Origin: Akkermansiaceae bacterium UBA7890
Lineage (GTDB): Bacteria > Verrucomicrobiota > Verrucomicrobiia > Verrucomicrobiales > Akkermansiaceae
DNA: 18,837 nt
Reading direction: 5' to 3'
Assembly (NCBI GenBank): GCA_002501065.1
Contig: DLRK01000210.1
Span: 11,098 to 29,934 of the forward strand
A program made the position numbers and the translations under genes. Shown one piece after another: positions 9,101 to 15,036 of the stretch; positions within the stretch are counted from its first letter, which is position 1; each line of letters opens with the position of its first letter. The notes under the pieces are model-generated. The model was not told the origin of the DNA and did no database searches. It worked only from the letters and a program-made list of their open reading frames with translations.

Positions 9101-10323
9101 GCCGGGGTGGGCTTGCCGAGCCACCTCAATTTGCGGGTGGGATCATCCCGTCCGAGCAGATCTGCCGCGTTCCGGGGGGTTTCGATCTGGGCCCGCGCGG
9201 TCCAGATTCCCACTTGAGAGGCGTCCCGGGTCTCTTCGTTGGTGGCGTGATCCAGCAGATCCCGGAAGCTCCGCCAGGCGGCCTGGGAGCGACCTGCGAA
9301 CAGTGCCCGGTTGGCGAGTTCGCGCAGGTTTGCCTGGGCGGAAGGGGCCCAGGGATAACGGCGGAAGCGGTAGAGGATTTCCGAGTCGGTGGGATTGTCG
9401 CGGTAATTCTCCAGCTCGTAGCGTTGCTCCTGGGTCGTGCGGAGGTTTTCCAGGTCGGCCGGTGGCTGACTGAGGAGATGGAGATCGAGGGCCCGGACCG
9501 GGTCGGTGAGGCCGCTCTTGTCTCTCCACGGCACGATCTGCGGGACGGTAAGGGCCTTGGCTGCCACACGGTCGATGAGGGGAGCGACAATGCGGGCCGA
9601 GCGGGTGGCCACCGTATCCCATTCGAGGTCGGGATCATCGGGTTCCATGTGTGGCAGGGGGCTTCCCTTGAAGAGGGGCTGGATGGCGAGGGGAAGAGTG
9701 TCTCCGTGCGTAGTCCACTCCCCGGAAAAGGCAGCCCATTGTTGTCGGGTGACCGGATCGGGATGGGCGAGGTTCATTTCTTCCTTCAGGCGGGTGAAAA
9801 GAGGTTTGGCCTCCGTGGAGTTGAGGCGTCGGTAGACGTGGGCCTGCTGGATGCGCCAGAAGAGATCATGGGAGTTCTCACGGGCCAACCGGTCGACAAG
9901 CTCCCTGGCTTCAAAGAGTCGCCGATGGTGCAGGTGATGCTGGATCAGGATGTAGGCGGCATGCTTGAGGGACTGGTGATTGGCAGAAACCACTCCCACT
10001 TGTTCGAGAGCGCAGAGCTCGCGGGCAGCCTGCTCGGCGGTTGGATTCTCGGAAAAGGGGACATTGGGCTGCTCGGCCCGGAGTTTGGCGTCAATTCGAC
10101 GCGACTGCTTGAGTATTTCGGCGAGCGCATCCAGGGCGACCGCCATGTCGCTCGGGTTCTGCGCAATCACCTGTTGCAGGTGGAGGTGCCCCGTCTCGAT
10201 GTGGCCGGCCTGGTAGGCGTTGGCCGCCAGCTTGCGCAGTTCCTCGTCGCTTTGTTTCCCCGAGGCGGATCCAGCGAGGGCGAGCCCAATCCACAGAAGC
10301 ACTGCCGGTGCGCGAAAATCCAT
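6160..10323 (-). CDS. Large secreted PQQ-type (BamB-like) beta-propeller protein with embedded F5/8 type C module
   Basis: The protein has about 1387 residues from ATG 10323. That start is chosen over the longer frame opening at TTG 10359 because a GGAG lies 8 nt upstream and a clean signal peptide follows (MDFRAPAVLLWIGLALAGSA). Residues about 24-420 are helical and TPR-like. From about 479 to 977 at least ten PQQ-type repeats can be seen by their D..TG..LW core, for example ALDQRTGRLLWEN (about 704-716), GLDLDTGKARW (about 741-751) and AFDAATGRTLWEH (about 928-940). Such propellers serve as scaffolds (BamB) or quinoprotein dehydrogenases. No cysteine pair or catalytic Asp set for PQQ could be identified, so a binding role is more likely. 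Residues about 1040-1190 form a discoidin/F5/8 type C carbohydrate-binding module in unusual order. A further beta-rich segment ends the protein. The SHD1 gene follows in a likely operon. Confidence 0.88.
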   Translation of the reverse strand: MDFRAPAVLLWIGLALAGSASGKQSDEELRKLAANAYQAGHIETGHLHLQQVIAQNPSDMAVALDALAEILKQSRRIDAKLRAEQPNVPFSENPTAEQAARELCALEQVGVVSANHQSLKHAAYILIQHHLHHRRLFEARELVDRLARENSHDLFWRIQQAHVYRRLNSTEAKPLFTRLKEEMNLAHPDPVTRQQWAAFSGEWTTHGDTLPLAIQPLFKGSPLPHMEPDDPDLEWDTVATRSARIVAPLIDRVAAKALTVPQIVPWRDKSGLTDPVRALDLHLLSQPPADLENLRTTQEQRYELENYRDNPTDSEILYRFRRYPWAPSAQANLRELANRALFAGRSQAAWRSFRDLLDHATNEETRDASQVGIWTARAQIETPRNAADLLGRDDPTRKLRWLGKPTPAAEICRQLIETHRSPQTTNPVATAEKLGEFTPRLVRIPPTSPWKSQIPNEIDLTIAGSNLLVSGRDMLALFDARNPGQPLWTSYQPPSVGNNQKPDNNHPGFFRPQFSQGRLFTRWGFSSQPPRGIAGIDCANGAILWTDETNVSDHRLLNVPLGDPVPSDGLLYYLEWSSPNDVTQGRGRRLNLVCFDPDRGGTAWRSPIAIAGHDSDLTASLERSQPAFAIYGNQVTVHQGAIYSSSNCGLMTRSDLRDGRTDWVYQYTPIPPTERSVLNHGSPPLVAGDKVVCMPRDARRIFALDQRTGRLLWENTLVLGVQLVGVVEDLLIVRGRSLVAGLDLDTGKARWYRPAQHVIGRLAALHSSVYLAQLDGLHRLDARTGQIVESRPWNLSNEKPQAFALHGRDLFLVTDKPAEAIGRQVNAPLNASLPAGRNPLKPPLSRAWSLPRNNARISLPPSGSPLAGSAYILSGGILERIDLSAQGRILWQRFIDGPNPQVHLIGNTVLAIDYSIGKAPGLVNRLVAFDAATGRTLWEHAIDAPVSSTLNCGNTQVFHDAVGRVVAVDLRTGARAWQRNFGNGFQMRLATDGTRLHIFFVSRLRSANHVVVDPPTGSTLSNSKVAAKTSADARNAKPVAGGYYEVAINPVKARYLRLTTLSDIGGRGWASIAELQVGGEDGNNLPRQGWSATASNSETTKSYDTSPQCVIDDDPVSWWHSQWVDSIPPHPHSVTLDMKNEKTISAIRYLPAVIVNNNGMIGEYELHVSNDGQNWGTPVGEGFMVNQTRVDHVYASDRSIVFESRTSPNQPLNVYRYKLDGNPAILVRRNSHVLYMKEPYFMIHEGDKLVVYRFDDPAYRFELGPHAQLDLSALSLENNRLILGRKSILVADLAQKRFIVAPGDPNQVYNKDGALVREGEHSLLKVVPQGDKGQAVFRFNLQNGQRTDAPPIQQPESFQPVPGIPQFDGLVLLRDDSSVSAWIGTAQ

Positions 10324-10331
10324 CCCGGGAA

Positions 10332-10335
10332 CTCC
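10332..10335 (-). promoter_or_regulatory. Shine-Dalgarno site that fixes the start of the PQQ-type propeller gene
   Basis: On the minus strand GGAG lies 8 nt before ATG 10323. It is the best-placed ribosome binding site in the window and supports this ATG over the upstream TTG at 10359. Confidence 0.7.
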
Positions 10336-10361
10336 ACGCGTGGATGACCATCGAGTCAACT

Positions 10362-10384
10362 GAAGAAGGGCCCGGGAGGGGCCC
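10362..10384 (-). terminator. Possible GC-rich terminator downstream of the oxidoreductase gene
   Basis: On the minus strand GGGCCC (10384-10379), a 5-nt loop and GGGCCC (10373-10368) form a 6-bp stem followed by TTCTTC. The tail is interrupted by C, and the hairpin lies about 135 nt beyond the oxidoreductase stop, so it is weak. It also sits just upstream of the next minus-strand gene, where it could be part of a leader. The 10385-10518 interval holds nothing else recognisable. Confidence 0.3.
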
Positions 10385-10518
10385 CTGGGAGATCAGACTC
10401 CAGGGTCTTTCGCTGTCCTTAACAAATAGCGAAGCCTTCCTGACCTCGTTCTGAGAGGTTTGGGGACGGGCTCGGCTGGCACCTTCCGTGGGAAAGGCTC
10501 TATTTCATGGCCGGGTGC

Positions 10519-11850
10519 CTATCCCTTGCCGCGGAACCACTCATCCCATCCTCCGCGGTAGTGGTGCTGGATGAACTGGTCGGCCTCCGGGCAGTTCGTT
10601 GCTTTCATGTGGCGGTAATCCCACTCGAGTTTCTGGCCGGCGCGGAAGGCGACATTGCCCAGGAGGACGGTTTCGCTCAGCGGTCCCGAGTAGTCGAATC
10701 GGCAGGTGGTTGATCCTCCGGCCTTGATCGCGTTGATCCACTCCTGGTGATGGCCTTTGGAGTCCTGAATGAAGGGGGCCGGTTGGGAGAAGCCCTGGAA
10801 CTTGTCTTCCGGAAGCAGGACGTGGCTTCCGTAGTTGGAGATGAGTTGGCCTTTTGTGCCGACAAAGAGAATGCCAGACCCCCAACGCTTGTGCTGTTCC
10901 GGGGTCAGGAGGTGATCGGGATAACGTCCGTGGTACCAAGTGAGTGGAAGTGCCTTCCAATGCCGGCCGGACACAACCCGATCGGGAAACTGGTAGTGGA
11001 CCTTCAGCGAGATGGGGGCGGAGTCCCTGTCGACGGGCGGGCCCTCTGCCTCTGCGGAGATGGCATGACTCAGATCGAGCGCCCAGAAAGGAAGATCCAT
11101 GTAGTGACACCCGATATCGGCGAGGGTGCCGCCGCCAAAGTGCCACCAGTGTCGCCAGTGGAAGTGCGTCCAGTCGGGGTGGTAGGGCTGCTCCGGGATG
11201 GGGCCGAGCCAGAGGTTCCAGTCGAGATTTTTTGGGACGGTCGCTGGGAACCGGGTGTAACGTTTTCGCCCGCCGGTGCTGGAGCCGACCCAGACGTGTA
11301 CTTCGCTGATTTCGCCGATCGCACCCGAACGAACGAGTTCCACAACGCGGCGGTAGTTTGATCCGGCGTGGATCTGGGTGCCCATTTGCGTGACGCGATT
11401 CGTTTCCCGGGCGAGTCCGGTGACATGCCTGACTTCCGAGATGGTGCGGCAGAGGGGTTTCTCGCAGTAAACGTGCTTGTCGGCGCGCATGGCGGCGACA
11501 CTGGCGACGGCATGGGTGTGATCGGGAGTGGCCACCACCACCGCATCGAGGTCCTGCTGCTCTACCAGCTTGCGAAAATCCTTGTAGGTCCGGGCGGAGG
11601 GGAACTGCCTCGCGACCGGGGCGAGGCGGTTCTGGTCGACGTCGCAGAGGGCTGCGATGTTGGCGATATCCTTGAGTTGGCCAATACTGAATCCCCCCTG
11701 GCCGGAGGAGCCGATCACTCCGATGTTCAGCTTGTCGTTGGCAGAAACCTTGCCCTGGGCCCGCAGAATCCGGGGCGCTGCCGTCCAGACTCCGGATGCC
11801 GCTGCGCCGGTGGTGAGAAAGCGGCGGCGATCGAGAGAGCTCTTCTTCAT
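10519..11850 (-). CDS. Tat-exported Gfo/Idh/MocA-family oxidoreductase
   Basis: The protein has 443 residues, a usual length for this family. The N-terminus MKKSSLDRRRFLTTGAAASG is a twin-arginine signal (RRRFL, 8-12) ending near ILRAQG, so the folded, cofactor-loaded protein is exported. The Rossmann nucleotide-binding start is LNIGVIGSSGQGG (41-53; the third Gly of the usual GxGxxG is displaced). It is followed by DAVVVATPDHTHA (102-114) and the family signature EKP in YCEKPL (128-133), where the Lys is the usual catalytic or NAD(P)-contacting residue. GGGTLADIGCHYMDLPFWAL (239-258) matches the C-terminal domain motif carrying the conserved His. These enzymes oxidise or reduce sugars, inositols or related polyols with NAD(P) or a tightly bound cofactor. 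The substrate cannot be read here. Tat-exported members are abundant in Planctomycetes and Verrucomicrobia. It stands alone, with 220 nt upstream containing an inverted repeat (11876-11902). Confidence 0.93.
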   Translation of the reverse strand: MKKSSLDRRRFLTTGAAASGVWTAAPRILRAQGKVSANDKLNIGVIGSSGQGGFSIGQLKDIANIAALCDVDQNRLAPVARQFPSARTYKDFRKLVEQQDLDAVVVATPDHTHAVASVAAMRADKHVYCEKPLCRTISEVRHVTGLARETNRVTQMGTQIHAGSNYRRVVELVRSGAIGEISEVHVWVGSSTGGRKRYTRFPATVPKNLDWNLWLGPIPEQPYHPDWTHFHWRHWWHFGGGTLADIGCHYMDLPFWALDLSHAISAEAEGPPVDRDSAPISLKVHYQFPDRVVSGRHWKALPLTWYHGRYPDHLLTPEQHKRWGSGILFVGTKGQLISNYGSHVLLPEDKFQGFSQPAPFIQDSKGHHQEWINAIKAGGSTTCRFDYSGPLSETVLLGNVAFRAGQKLEWDYRHMKATNCPEADQFIQHHYRGGWDEWFRGKG

Positions 11851-11875
11851 GGAATAAATAGCGACCCTAGTCCGG

Positions 11876-11902
11876 AGGGATTTCCTAGCGAGAAAAATCC
11901 CT
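11876..11902. repeat. Inverted repeat upstream of the oxidoreductase gene (possible operator)
   Basis: AGGGATTT (11876-11883) and AAATCCCT (11895-11902) are perfect 8-bp arms separated by 11 nt. The arm centres are about 19 nt apart, close to two helical turns, as in dimeric regulator sites. It begins 26 nt before the ATG of the Tat oxidoreductase (minus strand). There is no T-run and no + gene ending here, so a terminator is unlikely. An operator or 5'-leader hairpin is inferred. The rest of 11851-12070 holds no recognisable gene. Confidence 0.45.
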
Positions 11903-12070
11903 GCCCCACGCGAAATGACGACCTGTCGGCAAGGGGGAGAATCACAGCGGGTAACCGGATTCCATTCTCTCCTCGGGCAAGCCGGTGAGGGGACTGCTGC
12001 GGGCCTGCCGGAGGAGGCGGGATGTCCGGTGGGGGAAAACTGCGACCGCGCCAGGGTGCGCAGGGCGGCC

Positions 12071-13939
12071 TTACTCGGAAACCTTCACCAGTGTTTCGAT
12101 CCAGTGATCGACCGCGATCCCCCGGCTTCGCAGGCTCGCGGTGATCACGCGCACCCCGGGGCCTGCTGCCGAGTTCACCGCCAGGGGAACCTTCACCGTT
12201 GCGGTGGCGCGGGGGGCGAGGGTCACCCCGGGCACCTTGCCAACCACCTTCAGGCCATCGGTCTCCTCCATCCGGATCTCGAAGGTTCGTTCCTGCCCGG
12301 AGTGATTCCAGAGCCGCAGTTCGATCTCGAGATGCTCCCCCGCCTTCGCTTCACTGGCATAGGGATGGAACCAGGCCCACTCCTCGTCGAGGGCGTAGTT
12401 CGGATCGTCCCACGGGACCAGGTCCGCGATCATGCAAGCCCTTCTCCGGTACTGCTTCTCAAGGTAGTCCAGTTCCCTGCCGGTGAAGCGGAAGAGATGG
12501 GGGATGTGCTGGTTGACGAGCCATGACCCCTGCGGGAGGGCGCGGACCTTGCGCAGGCAGAGGAAGTAGCCCGTGTCCTCGCGCATCAGGTTCCGGTTCA
12601 TGAGGCAGTAGTCATCGATCCCGGACGGGGAGAAGGAATCGCCGATGAAAAAGACCGGTTTGTGATCGGCGCGTTCGACCAGGAGCCCCCCGTGGTTGTA
12701 CATCTGCCCGGGGAAGAAGTGACTGGTGAAGGTGAACTCGCGCCAGGTCCAGTTCTCCCCGTCCTTTTTCACCACCACCTCGTCCACCGCCTCCGGAATG
12801 AGGCCCGGCAGGAACCAGGCCCCGGGCTGTTTCAGCCCGTCCGCGACCTCGGCCACCGCGTAGACCGGGCACCCGAACTCCCGGGCCGCAGCCGGGACCC
12901 GGGCGGTGTGGTCATTGTGCAGGTGGGTCACCCAGATGCCCTCGATCTTCCGGATCAATCCGTCCGCGAGGGCCTTGCGCAGCATCTGCAGTTGCTGCTC
13001 TCCGCCGACATCGAGGGCGAAGCCGTGTCCGTCGCTGGAGACGAGGAGCTTGGTCGTGCCCATGTGACGGCACCACGGGGGCAGGGCGATGTGTTCCGAG
13101 AAGGGCATCAGCTCGACCTTGGCCCCGGGTCCCAGCACGCGCTTTCCGCAGAGCTCCAGCCGCTCCTTGCCGAAGTACCAGTGGAGCGCATTGGTGGAGA
13201 GGTAATTCCGGTAGATCGCCTGCACCCTTTTCACCGCCGCGGCGAGGTCTCCGGCCGGGTTCGTGATGAGGGGTCCGCGGGCCGGGACGATCAGGTCCGG
13301 TTTCCAGGCGGCCAGCTTCTGGAGGCTGGTGACCCACGGCCCGAATCGTCCCCCGTAGCCGTGGTAGCCGCCGATCCGGGCCTCCGGGATGGCATCCTGA
13401 AAACTGTAGAGGTCGAAGACCAGTCCCCCCTCCCAGATCAGGTCACCGGTGAAGGCGATCCGTTTCCCTCCGATCTCGGCGAGGTAGGTGACCGCGTCCC
13501 GTGAATAGCCGGCGGTCTCCATCACGGAAAATTCCAGTCCCTGCCACTTCACCACCTCGCCCTCCTTCACGAGCCGGTTCACGGCCAGCGATCGCACCGG
13601 GACCTTGTTGACCTGCTGCCCGTAGTAATTGAAGCGCTTCTCCCAGAACTGTTCCCAGAAGGCCTCGGCCTGCTCCAGCGCCGCGCGGGACTTTTCCGGG
13701 GCCACCACCCGGGCCCCGGTCGTCGCCGAGCGCACCGCCTCCACCAGGTCCCTGCGCGCGTGGGTGAGCAGCACCACGTTGGCCGGGGCTTTTCCCCGGT
13801 AGAGGATCAAACGTTCTCCGTTCCGCTCCAGGGATACCGTGTTGAGTGGTCCTTCCGTAAAGGAGATCCCGGCCGGCAACTGTCCCCGTCCTGGCAGGAG
13901 AGCAAGGAGTAGCAGGCCGATCACAAGGAGGGAACGCAT
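12071..13939 (-). CDS. Exported tandem metallo-beta-lactamase-fold protein (first half inactive, second half intact)
   Basis: The protein has 622 residues. Residues 1-19 are a Sec signal peptide (MRSLLVIGLLLLALLPGRGQ). Residues about 25-250 are an MBL fold in which the metal site is lost: the HxHxDH box reads HARRDL (60-65), the usual GH turn is GYSRDAV (144-150), the TGD Asp166 remains, and the last His is replaced in VPARGP (218-223). Residues about 270-500 are a second MBL fold with all ligands: THLHNDH (338-344), SHFFPGQ (406-412), IGDSF (432-436) and NQHIPH (476-481). Residues about 520-622 are a beta-sandwich (LEIELRLWNHSGQERTFEIR). MBL-fold enzymes hydrolyse lactams, lactones, thioesters or phosphoesters; the substrate is not readable here. 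GGAGGAG at 13951-13957 serves as Shine-Dalgarno with an 11-nt gap. The gene lies 34 nt after the anchored-protein gene, probably in one operon. Confidence 0.88.
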   Translation of the reverse strand: MRSLLVIGLLLLALLPGRGQLPAGISFTEGPLNTVSLERNGERLILYRGKAPANVVLLTHARRDLVEAVRSATTGARVVAPEKSRAALEQAEAFWEQFWEKRFNYYGQQVNKVPVRSLAVNRLVKEGEVVKWQGLEFSVMETAGYSRDAVTYLAEIGGKRIAFTGDLIWEGGLVFDLYSFQDAIPEARIGGYHGYGGRFGPWVTSLQKLAAWKPDLIVPARGPLITNPAGDLAAAVKRVQAIYRNYLSTNALHWYFGKERLELCGKRVLGPGAKVELMPFSEHIALPPWCRHMGTTKLLVSSDGHGFALDVGGEQQLQMLRKALADGLIRKIEGIWVTHLHNDHTARVPAAAREFGCPVYAVAEVADGLKQPGAWFLPGLIPEAVDEVVVKKDGENWTWREFTFTSHFFPGQMYNHGGLLVERADHKPVFFIGDSFSPSGIDDYCLMNRNLMREDTGYFLCLRKVRALPQGSWLVNQHIPHLFRFTGRELDYLEKQYRRRACMIADLVPWDDPNYALDEEWAWFHPYASEAKAGEHLEIELRLWNHSGQERTFEIRMEETDGLKVVGKVPGVTLAPRATATVKVPLAVNSAAGPGVRVITASLRSRGIAVDHWIETLVKVSE

Positions 13940-13973
13940 TCCGGGATCTTCTCCTCCTGCTTCCGGATCGCAA

Positions 13974-14699
13974 TCAGGAACCGGAGGGTTTCCCCCGGAA
14001 TGACCTTCGCAGTCCGGGGAGGGTCAGTCCCATGGCTGCGAGGACCGCGAGGACGACTGTGATGGTCAGTCCCCGGGCCCGGCCAGGGGTTTGGTCCGGG
14101 TGCGGGGCAACCTCCGGGCCGATGGGTTCAGCGGTCTTTCCGCGCAGGGCCACCACCGCGTGCGATCCGGGCGCCACATCCATAACCCCGGGGAAGGATC
14201 CGGGTCGGTCGATCACCAGCAGCAGGCGCTTGCCCGAGTCGGGGGCATGATCCAATCGGAGTCTGTGGGTTCCCTCCGGGGCGGACAGTTCAAGGAAGGC
14301 CTCAAGGCATCCGGGTGGCAGGCCCCGCGCTCCTCCGTTCCGGATCGCATCTGCATCCTCGAAAGTGAGCTTGGCGGCGAGATCGACGGGCTCCCCGTCA
14401 TCGAGGCGCAAGGTGAACCTCCCGGCGAGATCGTTCCGGCCCAGGGTGACGAGCTGTTCCAGTTCCTGGTCTGATCGCTGCTCAAGCCAGTTCGAATCGT
14501 AGAGAGCGCTGGCTGCCTCCGAGAATCCCACCAGCAATTCCGGGGCGTGAATGGTGAAGGTGAGCTGCACGGCACTGCTCTCATCCATCTGGCGGAGATC
14601 GAGCTCAATGTTGTGATGGAGTTCCTGGTGCGCCCCGGCAAAGGGAAGGCCGGACAGGGCGAGTCCACCGAGAAAAATACCCCGCCAGCGTGCTCTCAC
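13974..14699 (-). CDS. Exported protein with C-terminal membrane anchor, unknown function
   Basis: The protein has 241 residues. The start is GTG at 14699; no ATG is available that keeps the signal peptide (MRARWRGIFLGGLALSGLPF, cleavage near AGA|H). The mature N-terminus is His-rich (AHQELHHN, 23-30). Residues about 31-185 alternate in a beta-strand pattern (VQLTFTIHAPELLVGF, GRFTLRLDDGEPVDL, HRLRLDH). Residues about 211-230 are a transmembrane helix (LTITVVLAVLAAMGLTLPGL) followed by RRSFRGK, giving a periplasmic domain tethered to the membrane with a short basic cytoplasmic tail. The layout and the HQ/HH start recall the periplasmic domain found in HupE/UreJ-like proteins, but the sequence match is not convincing. 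It is the first gene of a two-gene unit with the tandem MBL protein. No Shine-Dalgarno is visible. Confidence 0.75.
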   Translation of the reverse strand: MRARWRGIFLGGLALSGLPFAGAHQELHHNIELDLRQMDESSAVQLTFTIHAPELLVGFSEAASALYDSNWLEQRSDQELEQLVTLGRNDLAGRFTLRLDDGEPVDLAAKLTFEDADAIRNGGARGLPPGCLEAFLELSAPEGTHRLRLDHAPDSGKRLLLVIDRPGSFPGVMDVAPGSHAVVALRGKTAEPIGPEVAPHPDQTPGRARGLTITVVLAVLAAMGLTLPGLRRSFRGKPSGS

Positions 14700-14750
14700 G
14701 GGGGGAGTCTAACGGGCCTTCATTTTGTGTCGATCCCGGTGCCTCCTTCA

Positions 14751-14780
14751 GGGGTGAAACCCCGGCCGAACGGGTTCGGC
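14751..14780. repeat. Two adjacent short inverted repeats in the divergent intergenic region
   Basis: GGGGT-GAA-ACCCC (14751-14763) is followed at once by GCCGAAC-GG-GTTCGGC (14765-14780). Both lie between the minus-strand operon start (14699) and the tRNA-Cys promoter. They could be operator half-sites or a leader hairpin for the minus operon. The function is not shown. Confidence 0.4.
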
Positions 14781-14832
14781 GCGTGAAGGCAGTGTCCGGG
14801 GGCGGTCTGGAATGTGCGGGGGAGACTGCTTA

Positions 14833-14861
14833 TTGACAGCGTCAGGCAACGGGATTACCAC
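14833..14861 (+). promoter_or_regulatory. Sigma-70-type promoter for tRNA-Cys
   Basis: A perfect -35 box TTGACA (14833-14838) is followed after 17 nt by TACCAC (14856-14861), which matches the -10 consensus at only three positions. The expected start near 14868 gives a leader of about 10 nt before the mature tRNA. Position and the perfect -35 support it; the -10 is weak. Confidence 0.55.
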
Positions 14862-14878
14862 GTGGCTCGCTTTGTGAT

Positions 14879-14955
14879 GGCGGCGTAGCCAAGTGGCCTA
14901 AGGCGACGGTTTGCAAAACCGTTATTCGGCGGTTCGAATCCGCCCGCCGCCTCCA
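14879..14955 (+). tRNA. tRNA-Cys (anticodon GCA)
   Basis: A complete cloverleaf can be folded by eye. The acceptor stem is GGCGGCG (14879-14885) with CGCCGCC (14945-14951). The D-stem is GCC/GGC. The anticodon stem ACGGT/ACCGT encloses the loop TTGCAAA, giving anticodon GCA. The T-arm is GGCGG-TTCGAAT-CCGCC (14928-14944). The discriminator base is U73 (14952), the cysteine identity element, and CCA is encoded at 14953-14955. T-rich runs follow (14959-14963), but no hairpin terminator is evident. Confidence 0.96.
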
Positions 14956-15036
14956 CTGTTTTTGAGTCTCTTTTGTCGCCTTCCAGGGGGTTCGCAGGCA
15001 TCTTGTCCTTCTTCGACCGGATCCAACCCCCTGCCC

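Noticed and set aside
10331..10359. Promoter on the minus strand using TTGACT (10359-10354)
   Set aside because: The -10 at 17 nt would be TGGAGT, a poor match, and it overlaps the Shine-Dalgarno just before the start codon.
14879..14955. tRNA-Cys as an attachment site for an integrated element
   Set aside because: There is no integrase nearby and no repeat of the tRNA 3' end elsewhere in the window.
14911..15036. Upstream extension of the CotH protein into the tRNA
   Set aside because: The added residues are translated tRNA and leader. The ATG at 15037 begins a proper signal peptide.
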